Origin: Eshraghiella crossota
GTDB lineage: Bacteria; Bacillota; Clostridia; Lachnospirales; Lachnospiraceae
NCBI RefSeq assembly: GCF_025148445.1
Contig: NZ_CP102270.1
Span: 2,157,001-2,221,000 of the forward strand
Direction of reading: 5' to 3'
DNA: 64,000 nucleotides
Shown here: positions 8,568 to 19,016 of the stretch, in pieces
Layout of the letters: each line of letters begins with the position of its first letter
How positions within the stretch are numbered: the stretch's first letter is position 1
Notes under the pieces: generated by a model
The model's database searches: none
Seen by the model: only the letters and a program-made list of their open reading frames with translations
What the model was told of the DNA's origin: nothing
Program-made: the position numbers and the translations under genes

Positions 8568-9320
8568 CTATAAGATTGAAAGGATTTCGCATCCTTCTTC
8601 AGTTATCAGAATCGTGTTTTCATAATGTGCTGACAAAGAGCCGTCATATGTGACAACTGTCCAATCATCATCCAGCCAACATACTTTATATGTTCCTATA
8701 TTAATCATAGGTTCAACTGCCAGTGTCATTCCCGCAGCAAGTTTTATGCCTCTTTTTTTCTGAATGAAATTAGGTATGTCCGGGTCTTCATGAAGATGTG
8801 TGCCAATACCATGACCGCACAAATCCCTGACAACACCATATCCGAGGTCTCCGGCATATTTACCTATTGCATTGGAAATATCATGTAAATAATTTCCTGC
8901 TTTTGCTTGCTCTATACCGGCAAAAAAACTTTTTTTTGTGTTTTCTATAAGTAGTTCTGCTTCTTTACTGATTTTACCTACTCCATAGGTTCTTGCTGCA
9001 TCAGAATGATATCCTTTGTAGATAACACCTGCATCAAGACTGACGATGTCGCCTTCTTTTAATATTCTTTTACGGGAAGGTATCCCATGAACAACTTCCT
9101 CATTTACTGAAACACAAATCGACGCAGGATATCCGTTATAATTAAGAAAAGAAGGTATACAGGAAAAACTTCTTATAAGTCTCTCGCCTTCTTTATCTAT
9201 CTCATACGTTGATATTCCCGGTTCTATTATTTTTCCAAGTTCTTCATGAACCAATGCGAGAATCCTTCCGGCTTCACGCATCAGCTCAATCTCACCTGGT
9301 GTCTTTATTGTTACAGACAT
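8568..9320 (-). CDS. map: Methionine aminopeptidase, type I
   Basis: Map removes the initiator methionine from nascent proteins. The product is 250 residues. The metal ligands are visible in order: Asp in SLDAGV, Asp in HSDAARTYG, His in GHGIGTHLHEDP, Glu in LAVEPMINIG and Glu in HYENTIL. There is no N-terminal zinc-finger extension, so it is type Ia-like. It starts 3 bp after adk, in the common secY-adk-map order. Confidence 0.97.
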   Translation of the reverse strand: MSVTIKTPGEIELMREAGRILALVHEELGKIIEPGISTYEIDKEGERLIRSFSCIPSFLNYNGYPASICVSVNEEVVHGIPSRKRILKEGDIVSLDAGVIYKGYHSDAARTYGVGKISKEAELLIENTKKSFFAGIEQAKAGNYLHDISNAIGKYAGDLGYGVVRDLCGHGIGTHLHEDPDIPNFIQKKRGIKLAAGMTLAVEPMINIGTYKVCWLDDDWTVVTYDGSLSAHYENTILITEEGCEILSIL

Positions 9321-9323
9321 ATA

Positions 9324-9968
9324 TTATTCTCCTAAAATTGAGACGATTGATGAAAATACATCTTCCATCGCTTTAGTTCCATCAACTTCATGAAGAACAT
9401 TTTTAGCTGTATAGTAATCAATAAGAGGCTGTGTCTGCTCATGATATACATTAAGACGATTTTTAACCGTTTCAGGCTTATCATCATCTCTCAATATAAG
9501 CTTTGCTCCACATTTATCACAAACGCCATCAACCTTTGTTGGTATATGGACAATATGATATGTAGCACCGCATGCAACACATGCTCTTCTACCTGACATA
9601 CGGTTAATTATGTTTTCATCAGGAACTTCAACATTAATTGCATAATCAACTTTATCATTGATTGCCGCAAGGGCTGCATCTAATGCTTCTGCCTGTGGAA
9701 TAGTTCTTGGAAAACCATCCAGAACATAACCGTTTGTGCAGTCATCAGCTTTTATTCTGTCTACTACAAGGTCAACAACAAGTTCATCCGGAACAAGTTC
9801 GCCTTTATCCATATATGATTTGGCTTTCTGACCAAGTTCGGTATTATTTTTAATATTTGCCCTGAAAATATCTCCGGTTGAGATATGTGGAATATTGTAC
9901 TTTGCACATATTTTATCTGCCTGCGTACCTTTTCCTGCTCCAGGAGCACCTAACATGATTATTTTCAT
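9324..9968 (-). CDS. adk: Adenylate kinase
   Basis: Adk interconverts ATP+AMP and 2 ADP. The chosen start at 9966-9968 gives 214 residues beginning [23 protein letters not shown] lies at correct spacing, so the upstream in-frame codons are not used. The P-loop is GAPGAGKGT and the AMP-binding DGFPRT motif is present. The LID carries a four-cysteine zinc site (CVACG and CDKCG), typical of Gram-positive enzymes. It lies 13 bp after secY. Confidence 0.97.
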   Translation of the reverse strand: MKIIMLGAPGAGKGTQADKICAKYNIPHISTGDIFRANIKNNTELGQKAKSYMDKGELVPDELVVDLVVDRIKADDCTNGYVLDGFPRTIPQAEALDAALAAINDKVDYAINVEVPDENIINRMSGRRACVACGATYHIVHIPTKVDGVCDKCGAKLILRDDDKPETVKNRLNVYHEQTQPLIDYYTAKNVLHEVDGTKAMEDVFSSIVSILGE

Positions 9969-9981
9969 ATTGCATTCTCCT

Positions 9982-11313
9982 TTACTCATTTAAGAAGCCT
10001 TTATAATCACGAACAACCATCTGTGACTCAATCTGTCTTATCGTTTCAAGTATAACACCGACAATAATGATAATTGATGTTCCACCGAAAGAAACGTTTG
10101 CATTAAACAGTCCTGAGAACACAACAGGAATAAGTGCCACTACTGTAAGTCCGATTGCTCCTATAAAGATAATTCTGTTAAGAATTTTTGTTAAGTAATC
10201 TGATGTAGCTTTACCCGGTCTTATACCTGGAATAAATCCACCGCTTTTCTTCATATTGTTTGCAATCTCTAATGGATTGAATGTAAGTGATGTATAGAAA
10301 TATGCAAAAAATACAATAAGTACGATGTATAAAATCACACCTAATGTTAATATCATGTTATTTCTGTTAAACCAGTTATTTGATGATAATGCTCTGATGA
10401 TTTTACCACCAACTGAGCTGTAGTCAAAATTAGGTTTAACAATCTGCATTATAATGAGTGGGAACGTCATTAAGGACTGGGCAAAAATAACCGGAATAAC
10501 ACCTGCTGTATTTACCTTAAGTGGAATATTTGAAGAATTACCACCATAAGTTCTTCTTCCCTGAACCTTCTTGGAATACTGCACCGGTATTCTGCGTTCG
10601 CCACCGCAAAGCAGAACTGTAAACAGTATAGTTCCTACTACTACTGCAAGAATTACAACAATTGCAATTGTTGCATTTAATACACTCTGTCCTTTTACAA
10701 AAGACTTGTATAAAGCTACGAAGTCTTCAGGTAAACGAGACACAATGTTGATAACAAGTATAATAGATATACCGTTACCTACGCCTCTTTCTGTGATTCT
10801 TTCACCGAGCCACATAAGGAGAGTTGAACCAGCTGTAAGAATTGCTACGATCATAACAGAAACCCTTACTCTTTCAAGAGCTGCCATTGTTGAATAGCCT
10901 TCAATAAGACCACTCTTTCCAAATCCTACAACCATCGCAATACTTTCGATTAAAGCAAGTGCTACTGTAACAAATCTTGTGATTGTCTGTATCTTTTTTC
11001 TTCCGTCTTCTCCATCTTTCTGCATCTCTTCAAGCTTTGGAATAGCTATTGTAAGAAGCTGAACAATGATGGATGATGTAATATATGGTGTAATACTCAA
11101 TGCAAACACCGACATCTGAAGTAATGCACCACCTGTGAATGCATTAGCTAATGCTGAGCCATCTCCCTGGAAGATTGATGCCAGCTGATCACGATTTATG
11201 CCAGGAATAGGAAGAATACTTCCTATTCTGACAACAATTAACATTATAAAAGTGAAAATAATTCTGTTTCTGATTTCTTTCACTTTGAACGCATTTGCTA
11301 ATGTTTTAAACAT
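9982..11313 (-). CDS. secY: Preprotein translocase subunit SecY
   Basis: SecY forms the protein-conducting channel of the Sec translocon. The product is 443 residues with about ten hydrophobic segments. It starts [20 protein letters not shown] and has [14 protein letters not shown] in the plug region. The cytoplasmic loop [18 protein letters not shown] (about 238-255) contacts ribosome and SecA. The C-terminal [12 protein letters not shown] motif is also present. Its ATG overlaps the rplO stop by one base, so translation is probably coupled. Confidence 0.97.
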   Translation of the reverse strand: MFKTLANAFKVKEIRNRIIFTFIMLIVVRIGSILPIPGINRDQLASIFQGDGSALANAFTGGALLQMSVFALSITPYITSSIIVQLLTIAIPKLEEMQKDGEDGRKKIQTITRFVTVALALIESIAMVVGFGKSGLIEGYSTMAALERVRVSVMIVAILTAGSTLLMWLGERITERGVGNGISIILVINIVSRLPEDFVALYKSFVKGQSVLNATIAIVVILAVVVGTILFTVLLCGGERRIPVQYSKKVQGRRTYGGNSSNIPLKVNTAGVIPVIFAQSLMTFPLIIMQIVKPNFDYSSVGGKIIRALSSNNWFNRNNMILTLGVILYIVLIVFFAYFYTSLTFNPLEIANNMKKSGGFIPGIRPGKATSDYLTKILNRIIFIGAIGLTVVALIPVVFSGLFNANVSFGGTSIIIIVGVILETIRQIESQMVVRDYKGFLNE

Positions 11314-11753
11314 TAAATCACCTCGCAGGTTCCGCCAAGAGCTTCAATCTTTTCCTGAGCCTTTGCACTAAAAGCGTTAGCCTTTACAGTGAGTTTCTTT
11401 GTTAACTCGCCGTTTCCAAGAATCTTAACGCCGTCTTTAGGATTCTTAACAATTCCTGATTCAATTAATGAATCAATTGTGATAACTGAACCATCTTCAA
11501 AGCTTTCCAAAGCCTTTAAGTTAATTCCTACGATTTCAAGGCTGTTTCTATTTGTAAAGCCTCTCTTTGGTAATCTTCTATATAATGGCATCTGACCACC
11601 TTCAAAGCCTGGTCTTGGTGCTCCCGAACGAGCTTTCTGACCTTTATGTCCCTTGCCGGCTGTTTTACCATTTCCTGAACCGTGTCCACGGCCTCTTCTG
11701 AAATTATCACTCTGCTTAGATCCTGCTGCAGGCTGTAAATTTGATAAATCCAT
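11313..11753 (-). CDS. rplO: 50S ribosomal protein L15
   Basis: L15 (uL15) is an internal large-subunit protein with a long basic N-terminal extension. The product is 146 residues: [14 protein letters not shown] opens the protein, followed by the glycine/arginine-rich [24 protein letters not shown] and the globular C-terminal half. It follows rpmD by 29 bp and overlaps secY by 1 bp. Confidence 0.97.
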   Translation of the reverse strand: MDLSNLQPAAGSKQSDNFRRGRGHGSGNGKTAGKGHKGQKARSGAPRPGFEGGQMPLYRRLPKRGFTNRNSLEIVGINLKALESFEDGSVITIDSLIESGIVKNPKDGVKILGNGELTKKLTVKANAFSAKAQEKIEALGGTCEVI

Positions 11754-11782
11754 TTTTACACCTCCTTATTCAGATATAATGT

Positions 11783-11965
11783 TTATGCTTCTTCAACCTT
11801 AACTAAATGTCTTACCTGTGCAATCATACCTTTTGTTGCATCATTGTTAGGTAATTCAACTGTTTTGTGAAGTTTTGTAAGTCCAAGTGCTTCAACTGTT
11901 TTAACATGTTTTGGAACAGCACCAATTGTTGACTTTATTAATGTTACTTTTAACTTATCTGCCAT
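11783..11965 (-). CDS. rpmD: 50S ribosomal protein L30
   Basis: L30 (uL30), 60 residues, the usual bacterial length. The product shows KVTLIKSTIGAVPKH near the N-terminus and GLTKLHKTVELPNND in the centre, both typical of the family. It lies 14 bp after rpsE. It is present here although absent in some other lineages. Confidence 0.95.
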   Translation of the reverse strand: MADKLKVTLIKSTIGAVPKHVKTVEALGLTKLHKTVELPNNDATKGMIAQVRHLVKVEEA

Positions 11966-11979
11966 TCTTCGCTACCTCC

Positions 11980-12489
11980 TTATTTGTAGAGCTCTTCTAC
12001 AGTCTTACCACGAAGTTTTGCAACTTCTTCCGGAGTCTTTAACTCAGCTAAACCATTAATTGTAGCAAGAACAACGTTCTGTTTATTGTTTGATCCTAAT
12101 GATTTTGTACGGATGTTTTTGATTCCTGCTAATTCAATTACGCTACGTGCAGGACCGCCGGCGATAACACCGGTTCCTTCTGGAGCCTTCTTTAAAAGTA
12201 CAGAAGCGCTTCCAAATTTTCCAACATAATCATATGGAATTGTTCCATTCTCATCTACAGGAACAGAAACAAGTTTCTTAATAGCATCTTCCTTTCCCTT
12301 GCGGATTGCTTCAGGAATTTCTATAGCTTTACCAATTCCGGCACCAACGTGTCCGTTTCCGTCTCCGACAACTACAAGTGCAGAGAATCTCATATGACGT
12401 CCACCTTTTACTACCTTGGTTACACGCTTGATTGATACTACTTTTTCAGTAATTTCTAATGCGCTAGCATCAATTATTTCATGTCTCAT
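11980..12489 (-). CDS. rpsE: 30S ribosomal protein S5
   Basis: S5 (uS5) contributes to mRNA entry and decoding accuracy. The product is 169 residues. The N-terminal S5 domain has [24 protein letters not shown]. The C-terminal domain has [19 protein letters not shown] and [25 protein letters not shown] site precedes the ATG. It lies between rplR and rpmD with gaps under 20 bp. Confidence 0.97.
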   Translation of the reverse strand: MRHEIIDASALEITEKVVSIKRVTKVVKGGRHMRFSALVVVGDGNGHVGAGIGKAIEIPEAIRKGKEDAIKKLVSVPVDENGTIPYDYVGKFGSASVLLKKAPEGTGVIAGGPARSVIELAGIKNIRTKSLGSNNKQNVVLATINGLAELKTPEEVAKLRGKTVEELYK

Positions 12490-12506
12490 TCGTTTCTCCT
12501 CCCTGC

Positions 12507-12875
12507 TTAGAACTCAAGGCCAGCTTCTCTGGCTGCCTCTGCTAATGCTTTTATTTTGCCCTGATATATGAAACCGCCTCTATCATAGACAACAGTTGAA
12601 ATTCCGTTTTCGAGCGCTCTCTTAGCAATTACTGTTCCTAAGTAAGCTGCTGCTGCAACGTCATTTGTTTTTTCTAATTCAGCCTTAACAGCTTTTTCTG
12701 TTGTTGAAGCTGCAACGAGAGTTTTACCAACTGTATCGTCAATAATCTGAGCGTACATATGATTGTTGCTTCTAAATACTGCAAGTCTTGGTCTTTCAGC
12801 TGTTCCGCTGAAACGATTACGAATTTTTCTGTGCTTGTTCATGCGAACTTCAGCTCTTGATTCTTTACTAACCAT
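12507..12875 (-). CDS. rplR: 50S ribosomal protein L18
   Basis: L18 (uL18) binds 5S rRNA in the central protuberance. The product is 122 residues: a basic N-terminus ([29 protein letters not shown]), then the core with AQIIDD and [27 protein letters not shown] at the end. It follows rplF by 19 bp. Confidence 0.97.
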   Translation of the reverse strand: MVSKESRAEVRMNKHRKIRNRFSGTAERPRLAVFRSNNHMYAQIIDDTVGKTLVAASTTEKAVKAELEKTNDVAAAAYLGTVIAKRALENGISTVVYDRGGFIYQGKIKALAEAAREAGLEF

Positions 12876-12894
12876 CTTCGATACACTCCTTTAA

Positions 12895-13437
12895 TTATTT
12901 CTTACCAGTCTTACCAACTTTACGTCTGATAACTTCATCAGCATACTTAATACCTTTACCTTTGTAAGGTTCTGGTTCTCTCTTGCTTCTGATTTCAGCT
13001 GCATACTGGCCAACTTTTTCTTTATCGATACCTTTTACAATGATTGTAGCCTGATCCGGTACTTCTACTTCAATACCTTCTGGGTCAACCATATCAACCG
13101 GATGTGAGTATCCAAGGCTGAGATTTAATGTCTTACCACTCTTCTGAGCTCTGTAACCTACACCGTTTACTTCAAGTTTCTTAGCATAACCTTCTGTTAC
13201 ACCAATAACCATATTATTAATCAATGTTCTTGAAAGACCGTGTAAAGATTTCATTCTCTTTGTTTCATCCGGTCTTGATACGTTGACAACATCGCCGTCA
13301 ACTTTGATTTCGATTCCTTCAGGTAATACTCTTTCAAGTGTTCCCTTAGGTCCCTTTACAGTCACTTTATTATTTTCTGCTATAGTGACAGTTACACCTG
13401 CCGGTATAGCGATAGGCATTCTTCCGATACGTGACAT
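12895..13437 (-). CDS. rplF: 50S ribosomal protein L6
   Basis: L6 (uL6) has two homologous domains near the stalk base. The product is 180 residues, beginning [42 protein letters not shown] marks the second domain and [25 protein letters not shown] the end. AAGGAGG lies 7 bp upstream of the ATG. It follows rpsH after 69 bp. Confidence 0.97.
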   Translation of the reverse strand: MSRIGRMPIAIPAGVTVTIAENNKVTVKGPKGTLERVLPEGIEIKVDGDVVNVSRPDETKRMKSLHGLSRTLINNMVIGVTEGYAKKLEVNGVGYRAQKSGKTLNLSLGYSHPVDMVDPEGIEVEVPDQATIIVKGIDKEKVGQYAAEIRSKREPEPYKGKGIKYADEVIRRKVGKTGKK

Positions 13438-13506
13438 GCCGTTACCTCCTTAATAGTATTGCAGACTTAAAAATCTGCTTATTAGTTAGTTACATTTTCT
13501 ATCTGA

Positions 13507-13902
13507 TTACCAGATATATGCAAGAACTTCGCCACCAACATTAAGCTTTCTTGCTTCTTTATCAGTAACGATACCCTGATTAGTTGAAATAATTGCTATT
13601 CCAAGTCCTCCGAGAACTCTTGGTAATTCATCTTTACTTACATAAAAGCGAAGACCAGGTTTAGAAATTCTCTTAAGTCCTGTTATAATCTTTTCGTTCT
13701 TGTCTTTTCCATATTTTAATGTAATACGGATATTTTTGAAATTGCCATCTTCAACAAGTTCGTATTTCTGGATGAAGCCTTCTTTATAAAGGATTTCAGC
13801 AATAGCATTTTTCATCTTTGAAGCAGGAACATCTACTGTATCATGCTTTGATGTATTCGCATTACGAATTCTTGTAAGCATATCTGCAATTGGATCTGTC
13901 AT
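13507..13902 (-). CDS. rpsH: 30S ribosomal protein S8
   Basis: S8 (uS8) is a primary binder of 16S rRNA and in many bacteria a regulator of the spc operon. The chosen start at 13900-13902 gives 131 residues beginning [30 protein letters not shown] precedes it, so a 12-codon upstream extension is rejected. The C-terminal motif [24 protein letters not shown] is diagnostic. It follows rpsZ after 81 bp. Confidence 0.96.
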   Translation of the reverse strand: MTDPIADMLTRIRNANTSKHDTVDVPASKMKNAIAEILYKEGFIQKYELVEDGNFKNIRITLKYGKDKNEKIITGLKRISKPGLRFYVSKDELPRVLGGLGIAIISTNQGIVTDKEARKLNVGGEVLAYIW

Positions 13903-13983
13903 CTGATTCGTCCTCCTATTTATATCATCATCTAACATCGGTAAGACAAACTTAATTGTCTTACCTACGCAATTAGGTTAATC

Positions 13984-14169
13984 TTACCAACTTGCTTTCT
14001 TAACACCAGGGATCTGACCCTTGTATGCTAATTCACGGAAGCAAATTCTGCAAATTCCATATTTTCTCAAATAAGCATGTGGACGTCCACAAATCTTACA
14101 TCTTGTGTATTCTCTTGTAGAGAATTTTGCAGGACGCTGCTGTTTAATTTTCATCGCGGTCTTAGCCAT
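13984..14169 (-). CDS. rpsZ: 30S ribosomal protein S14, zinc-binding type Z
   Basis: S14 (uS14) in the short 61-residue form that binds zinc. The ligands are Cys24, Cys27, Cys40 and Cys43 (CKIC and CRIC). The C-terminus [11 protein letters not shown] is typical. The long zinc-free paralogue is not in this window. It lies between rplE and rpsH, the usual place for this type in Firmicutes. Confidence 0.97.
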   Translation of the reverse strand: MAKTAMKIKQQRPAKFSTREYTRCKICGRPHAYLRKYGICRICFRELAYKGQIPGVKKASW

Positions 14170-14186
14170 TGAATTTCCCTCCTAAA

Positions 14187-14726
14187 TTACTTTTTGAACG
14201 GCATATTGAATAATCTCAATAATTCACGTGCTTCTTCATCTGTCTTAGCAGTTGTTACAACTATTACATCCATACCTCTAACTTTATCGATTTTATCATA
14301 TTCGATTTCAGGGAAGATGATCTGTTCCTTAATACCAAGAGCGTAATTTCCTCTTCCATCAAATGATGCTGAGTTAACGCCTCTGAAGTCACGTACACGA
14401 GGTAAAGCAAGATTAACGAGACGATCAAGGAACTCGTACATCTTTTCGCCACGGAGTGTTACTTTACATCCGATTGGCATACCCTCTCTGATCTTGAAGT
14501 TAGCTACTGAATTCTTAGCCTTAGTAGTAACTACTTTCTGGCCAGTGATTGTCTCAAGTTCTTTAACTGCTGTTTCAAGAACCTTTGAGTTATCTTTAGC
14601 TTCTCCAACACCCATATTTATAACGATTTTATCAAGCTTTGGTACTTCCATTATGTTTTTGTATCCAAATTTCTTTACCATAGCATCTACTATTTCACTT
14701 TTATATAAGTCTTTGAGCCTGCTCAT
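14187..14726 (-). CDS. rplE: 50S ribosomal protein L5
   Basis: L5 (uL5) binds 5S rRNA and contacts P-site tRNA. The product is 179 residues and shows [14 protein letters not shown] near residue 31, [32 protein letters not shown] in the middle and [17 protein letters not shown] near the end. It follows rplX by 23 bp and precedes rpsZ by 17 bp. Confidence 0.97.
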   Translation of the reverse strand: MSRLKDLYKSEIVDAMVKKFGYKNIMEVPKLDKIVINMGVGEAKDNSKVLETAVKELETITGQKVVTTKAKNSVANFKIREGMPIGCKVTLRGEKMYEFLDRLVNLALPRVRDFRGVNSASFDGRGNYALGIKEQIIFPEIEYDKIDKVRGMDVIVVTTAKTDEEARELLRLFNMPFKK

Positions 14727-14749
14727 CGTTACAGACCTCCTTTCCTAAA

Positions 14750-15061
14750 TTAGTCTATAACCTCACCGGTAGATTTAGCGATACGAACTTTCTTATCTCC
14801 TTCAATCTTGAAACCGACTCTGGTTGTTTTTCCATTGTGTACATACATAAGGTTTGAAATATCAATTGGAGCTTCCTGATGTACGATTCCACCATTCTGA
14901 TTCTGTGCACTTGGTTTTGTGTGCTTTGTAATCATATTTACGCCTTCAACGATTGCTTTATGATTCTTAGCATCAATAGAAGTTACTTTGCCTTCTTTGT
15001 CTTTATCTTTACCGGCGATAACTCTTACGAGGTCACCTTTTTTAATCTTCATTGTTGACAC
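14750..15061 (-). CDS. rplX: 50S ribosomal protein L24
   Basis: L24 (uL24) initiates large-subunit assembly. The product is 103 residues with a KOW motif (KKGDLVRVIAGKDKDKEGKV) and the GVNMITKHTKPSAQNQNGGI stretch. The start is probably GTG at 15059-15061, because AAGGAGG lies 7 bp before it. The ATG three codons later, which would begin MKIKKGDL, would have an over-long spacing of 16 bp. It follows rplN by 12 bp. Confidence 0.95.
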   Translation of the reverse strand: MSTMKIKKGDLVRVIAGKDKDKEGKVTSIDAKNHKAIVEGVNMITKHTKPSAQNQNGGIVHQEAPIDISNLMYVHNGKTTRVGFKIEGDKKVRIAKSTGEVID

Positions 15062-15073
15062 AGTAACACCTCC

Positions 15074-15442
15074 TTATAATACTTCCGGAGCTAATGAAAC
15101 AATCTTCATAAACTGTTTGTCTCTTAACTCTCTTGCTACTGGTCCAAAGATACGTGTTCCTTTAGGGGTCTTGTCATCTTTAATTATTACAGCAGCATTT
15201 TCATCAAATTTAATATATGATCCGTCTTTACGACGAGCGCCTTTTACTGAACGTACAACTACGGCCTTTACTACATCGCCCTTCTTAACAACACCGCCTG
15301 GTGTTGCATCTTTAACAGAAGCAACGATAACATCGCCGATATTTGCATATCTTCTTGTAGATCCACCCATAACTCTGATGCAAAGAAGTTCTTTTGCACC
15401 TGTGTTATCAGCGACCTTAAGTCTTGTCTCTTGCTGAATCAT
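15074..15442 (-). CDS. rplN: 50S ribosomal protein L14
   Basis: L14 (uL14) lies at the subunit interface. The product is 122 residues, the invariant length. It begins [20 protein letters not shown] and contains [21 protein letters not shown] and the C-terminal [12 protein letters not shown]. It follows rpsQ by 33 bp. Confidence 0.97.
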   Translation of the reverse strand: MIQQETRLKVADNTGAKELLCIRVMGGSTRRYANIGDVIVASVKDATPGGVVKKGDVVKAVVVRSVKGARRKDGSYIKFDENAAVIIKDDKTPKGTRIFGPVARELRDKQFMKIVSLAPEVL

Positions 15443-15475
15443 GCAGGTAATCCTCCTTCAAATATTAGATAAAAA

Positions 15476-15733
15476 TTACTCAGCTCTGCTGATAAGTTCA
15501 ACAAATCTCCATCTCTTATTCTTTGATAAAGGTCTTGTTTCCATAACCTTTACAATATCACCGATCTGGCATTCGTTATTCTCATCATGTGCCTGTAACT
15601 TATAAGTTCTCTTAACGATCTTGTTGTAAAGAGGATGTTTTACATGGTCCTCAACTGCAACTACGATTGTCTTATCCATCTTATTGCTTACGACCTTACC
15701 GGTACGTGTTTTTCTTAAATTTCTTTCTTCCAC
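15476..15733 (-). CDS. rpsQ: 30S ribosomal protein S17
   Basis: S17 (uS17) is an early-assembly OB-fold protein. The product is 85 residues, showing [19 protein letters not shown] near the start, [20 protein letters not shown] in the middle and [21 protein letters not shown] at the end. It follows rpmC by 21 bp. Confidence 0.97.
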   Translation of the reverse strand: MEERNLRKTRTGKVVSNKMDKTIVVAVEDHVKHPLYNKIVKRTYKLQAHDENNECQIGDIVKVMETRPLSKNKRWRFVELISRAE

Positions 15734-15754
15734 AACAAATTCCTCCTTCCCGGA

Positions 15755-15958
15755 TTATTGAGCTGTCTTTTCAGCTATAACTGTCTGAATTCTTGCAATA
15801 TTCTTACGAACATCTTTGATTCTGCTTGTATTATCCAGCTGATTTGTTGCGTTCTGGAATCTTAAATTGAAAAGCTCCTTTTTAGCAGCTACTAATTCTT
15901 CATTTAATTCTGCAGGAGTCTTTCCTTTTAACTCTTCTACATACTTATTAATTTTCAC
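15755..15958 (-). CDS. rpmC: 50S ribosomal protein L29
   Basis: L29 (uL29) sits at the exit tunnel. I chose the GTG at 15956-15958, giving about 67 residues starting [13 protein letters not shown], because GCGGTGA lies 5 bp before it. A second in-frame GTG three codons upstream (15967) is too close to any Shine-Dalgarno sequence. The diagnostic motif [19 protein letters not shown] is present. Its 5' end overlaps the rplP stop region by about 11 bp, implying coupled translation. Confidence 0.9.
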   Translation of the reverse strand: MKINKYVEELKGKTPAELNEELVAAKKELFNLRFQNATNQLDNTSRIKDVRKNIARIQTVIAEKTAQ

Positions 15959-16385
15959 TGTTGTCACCGCCTTCTAACTGTGCACGAGAAACTATCTTAC
16001 ATCTAAGAGGAAGTTTGTGCATTGCAAGACGTAATGCTTCTCTGGCTACTTCTTCAGGTACTCCAGCGATTTCAAACATTACACGTCCTGGTTTAACTAC
16101 TGCTACCCAATATTCTACTGAACCTTTTCCTTTACCCATTCTGACACCTAATGGCTTATGAGTATAAGGCTTATCAGGGAATAATTTAATCCATACTTTA
16201 CCACCACGCTTGATGTATCTTGTCATGGCGATACGGGCTGCTTCTATCTGTCTTGAAGACACCCACTTTGGTTCAAGAGCGACAATACCGTATTCACCGT
16301 ATACGATTTTATTGCCTCTTGTTGCTTTTCCGGCCATTGAGCCACGGAACTGCTTACGATGTTTAACTCTCTTAGGTAATAACAT
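15948..16385 (-). CDS. rplP: 50S ribosomal protein L16
   Basis: L16 (uL16) shapes the A-site and the 5S rRNA region. The product is 145 residues: [20 protein letters not shown] at the start, [30 protein letters not shown] in the middle, [29 protein letters not shown] near residue 81 onward. Its ATG overlaps the rpsC stop by one base and its 3' end overlaps rpmC. Confidence 0.97.
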   Translation of the reverse strand: MLLPKRVKHRKQFRGSMAGKATRGNKIVYGEYGIVALEPKWVSSRQIEAARIAMTRYIKRGGKVWIKLFPDKPYTHKPLGVRMGKGKGSVEYWVAVVKPGRVMFEIAGVPEEVAREALRLAMHKLPLRCKIVSRAQLEGGDNSEN

Positions 16386-17044
16386 TACTGTTCGCTCCCT
16401 TCCTTAACTGATTTTGTTGGAAGAACTTCACCCTTGTAGATCCATACTTTAACGCCAACTTTTCCGTATGTTGTATCTGCTTCTGCAAATCCATATTCGA
16501 TGTCAGCACGTAATGTCTGAAGAGGAATTGTTCCTTCACTGTAAAATTCTGTACGAGCCATATCTGCTCCGCCAAGACGTCCTGAAACTGATGTCTTAAT
16601 ACCTTTAACACCTGCAGTCTTCATTGTTCTTGACATAACTGACTTCATAGCTCTTCTGAAAGAAACACGGTTTTCAAGCTGGAGTGCAATGTTTTCAGCT
16701 ACAAGCTGAGCATCTCCGTCCGGTCTCTTAATTTCTTTAATATCAATTGATACTTTCTTTGTAGTAAGTTTCTGAATCTTAGCTTTAAGCTTTTCAATAT
16801 CAGCTCCACCCTTGCCGATAACAACACCTGGTTTTGCTGTATAAATGAACACTTTCACTCTGTCAGAAGCTCTTTCTATTTCAATCTTTGAAATGCCGGC
16901 ACTGTAAAGTTCTTTCTTTACAAATTTTCTGATGTTGTAATCTTCTACAAGATTATCAGAAAAATCTGCCTCAGCATACCACTTTGAGTCCCAGTCTTTG
17001 ATAACACCGACTCTCATGCCATGAGGATTTACTTTCTGTCCCAT
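16385..17044 (-). CDS. rpsC: 30S ribosomal protein S3
   Basis: S3 (uS3) forms part of the mRNA entry tunnel. The product is 219 residues, beginning [26 protein letters not shown] domain carries [16 protein letters not shown] (about 73-88), and the C-terminal domain has [17 protein letters not shown] and [11 protein letters not shown]. It follows rplV by 14 bp. Confidence 0.97.
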   Translation of the reverse strand: MGQKVNPHGMRVGVIKDWDSKWYAEADFSDNLVEDYNIRKFVKKELYSAGISKIEIERASDRVKVFIYTAKPGVVIGKGGADIEKLKAKIQKLTTKKVSIDIKEIKRPDGDAQLVAENIALQLENRVSFRRAMKSVMSRTMKTAGVKGIKTSVSGRLGGADMARTEFYSEGTIPLQTLRADIEYGFAEADTTYGKVGVKVWIYKGEVLPTKSVKEGSEQ

Positions 17045-17058
17045 GTGTGTTCTCCTTT

Positions 17059-17445
17059 CTACTTTTCGTTAAGCACGATTGTGATATTGCTCATTCTCTT
17101 CTCGATTCTGTAAGCTCTACCCTGTGCTCTAGGTCTGACTCTCTTCATGATTGGGCCTTCGCCTGCGTAACATTCTTCAATGTAAAGGTTTTCAGCCTTC
17201 ATGCCGTTGTTGTTCTCAGCATTAGCAATTGCTGATTTTAAAAGTTTCTCTATAACTGTTGAAGCATATCTTGGGTTATATGAAACAATAGCAAGTGCTG
17301 TTGTAACATCTTTTCCTCTGATTGCATCTAAAACAAAGCATGCCTTCTGTACAGACACTCTTGCGTAAGAAACCTTAGCAGATGGTCTTGTATCTTTATT
17401 GGCATTTCTCTCTCTTTTAATCTGGGATCTATGTCCTTTAGCCAT
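17059..17445 (-). CDS. rplV: 50S ribosomal protein L22
   Basis: L22 (uL22) has a loop lining the exit tunnel. The product is 128 residues: ASYNPRYAS-type core ([25 protein letters not shown]), the loop region [21 protein letters not shown] (about 98-118) and a final VLNEK. A short N-terminal extension [20 protein letters not shown] precedes the usual start of homology. It follows rpsS by 28 bp. Confidence 0.97.
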   Translation of the reverse strand: MAKGHRSQIKRERNANKDTRPSAKVSYARVSVQKACFVLDAIRGKDVTTALAIVSYNPRYASTVIEKLLKSAIANAENNNGMKAENLYIEECYAGEGPIMKRVRPRAQGRAYRIEKRMSNITIVLNEK

Positions 17446-17473
17446 GGATTAAACCTCCTTCCGAATCTGTTAA

Positions 17474-17749
17474 TTAACGAGATTTTTTCTCGTCTTTTCC
17501 ATGTCCTCTAAATGTTCTTGTGGCAACAAATTCGCCAAGCTTGTGTCCAACCATATCTTCTGTAATATATACAGGAACATGCTTTCTGCCATCATGAACT
17601 GCAATTGTATGTGATACCATCTGAGGATAGATTGTTGAACGACGTGACCATGTCTTAATAACTGACTTATCACCTGCTGCGTTCATAGCGTCTACTTTCT
17701 TAAGTAAGCTCTCATCTGCAAATGGTCCTTTTTTTAATGAACGTGCCAT
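17474..17749 (-). CDS. rpsS: 30S ribosomal protein S19
   Basis: S19 (uS19) is in the head of the small subunit, near the A-site finger. The product is 91 residues, beginning [20 protein letters not shown], with [32 protein letters not shown] in the core and [22 protein letters not shown] at the end. It follows rplB by 16 bp. Confidence 0.97.
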   Translation of the reverse strand: MARSLKKGPFADESLLKKVDAMNAAGDKSVIKTWSRRSTIYPQMVSHTIAVHDGRKHVPVYITEDMVGHKLGEFVATRTFRGHGKDEKKSR

Positions 17750-17765
17750 CTTTTGACCTCCTTAA

Positions 17766-18608
17766 CTATTTGATGCTTTTACCGTCTCTTCTTCTTACGA
17801 TAAGCTTGTTAGAAGATTTATTCTTCTTTCTGGTCTTGAGACCAAGTGCTGGTTTACCCCATGGTGTCATAGGTCCTGAACGTCCTACCGGAGCTCTACC
17901 TTCACCACCACCATGTGGATGGTCATTAGGGTTCATAACAGAACCACGTACTGTTGGGCGGATACCCATGTGACGGATACGTCCTGCTTTACCATAGTTG
18001 ATAAGGTTGTGTTCTACGTTACCTACTGCACCAACTGTTGCACGGCAGATAATTGGAACCATTCTCATTTCGCCTGATGGAAGTCTTAACGTAGCGTACT
18101 TACCTTCCTTAGCCATAAGCTGGGCACTTGTACCTGCTGTACGAACAAGCTGTCCGCCTCTGCCTGGGTAAAGCTCAATGTTATGGATTTCTGTACCTAC
18201 AGGAATATTTTCAAGTGGTAAGCAGTTACCTACTCTGATTTCTGCTGTTGCACCATTCATAACTGTCATTCCGTCAGTTAATCCCTGTGGTGCGATAATA
18301 TATGCTTTTTCGCCGTCTGCGTAGCAGATTAATGCGATATTTGCTGTTCTGTTTGGATCGTATTCGATACCGATTACTTTTGCAGGAATACCGTCTTTAT
18401 TTCTCTTAAAGTCGATAAGTCTGTATTTCTGTCTGTTTCCACCGCCATGGTGTCTTACAGTGATTTTACCCTGATTGTTACGACCAGAATTTTTCTTCTT
18501 TGAAGCAAGAAGTGATTTCTCAGGTGTCTTCTTTGTGATTTCAGAGAAGTCTGAGCCAGTCATATTTCTTCTGGAAGGGGTATATGGGTTATAAGTCTTA
18601 ATTCCCAT
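17766..18608 (-). CDS. rplB: 50S ribosomal protein L2
   Basis: L2 (uL2) lies near the peptidyl-transferase centre and is needed for subunit joining. The product is 280 residues: [20 protein letters not shown] at the start, [22 protein letters not shown] near residue 42, and the C-terminal [19 protein letters not shown] with the conserved histidine loop. A 108-bp structured gap separates it from rplW. Confidence 0.97.
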   Translation of the reverse strand: MGIKTYNPYTPSRRNMTGSDFSEITKKTPEKSLLASKKKNSGRNNQGKITVRHHGGGNRQKYRLIDFKRNKDGIPAKVIGIEYDPNRTANIALICYADGEKAYIIAPQGLTDGMTVMNGATAEIRVGNCLPLENIPVGTEIHNIELYPGRGGQLVRTAGTSAQLMAKEGKYATLRLPSGEMRMVPIICRATVGAVGNVEHNLINYGKAGRIRHMGIRPTVRGSVMNPNDHPHGGGEGRAPVGRSGPMTPWGKPALGLKTRKKNKSSNKLIVRRRDGKSIK

Positions 18609-18642
18609 TTTTGTTTCTCCTTTCGATGTTTCAAGTTACACA

Positions 18643-18675
18643 CGGCGCAATATTTTCATCACTCTTTCTGCGCCG
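18643..18675 (-). other. Intercistronic hairpin between rplW and rplB
   Basis: CGGCGCA (18643-18649) pairs perfectly with TGCGCCG (18669-18675) across a 19-nt loop. A second smaller CAGAG/CTCTG pairing lies at about 18686-18702. The gap of 108 bp is long for this operon. No T-run follows, so I read it as an mRNA-stability or processing element, not a terminator. Confidence 0.45.
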
Positions 18676-18716
18676 GACTTCACCGTCAGAGCGGATACTC
18701 TGAAGTGGTCTTCAAA

Positions 18717-19016
18717 TTAAAGACCTGCGAAGATTTCAATATCAGCACTGTCCTCAGTAAGCTGTACAATTGCTTTCTTCTTAGCTGCTGTCTTACCGAA
18801 AGTCATTCCTCTTCTGCGAGTCTTGCCTTCTAAGTTCATTGTGTTGACGTTTGCTACTTTTGTTCCTTCAAACATCTTCTCAACAGCTTCTTTAATCTGA
18901 GTCTTATTTGCTTCCGGATGAACAAGGAATGTGTATTTCTTAGCACTCATGTCTTCCATACTCTTCTCTGTAATAACCGGTTTAAGGATTACATCATAAT
19001 ACTGTACGTTTGCCAT
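18717..19016 (-). CDS. rplW: 50S ribosomal protein L23
   Basis: L23 (uL23) is the docking site for trigger factor and SRP at the tunnel exit. The product is 99 residues, with YYDVILKPVITEKSMEDMSAKKYTFLVH at the start, ANKTQIKEAVEKMFEGTKVANVNTMN in the middle and KKAIVQLTEDSADIEIF near the end. Its start shares one base with the rplD stop. Confidence 0.97.
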   Translation of the reverse strand: MANVQYYDVILKPVITEKSMEDMSAKKYTFLVHPEANKTQIKEAVEKMFEGTKVANVNTMNLEGKTRRRGMTFGKTAAKKKAIVQLTEDSADIEIFAGL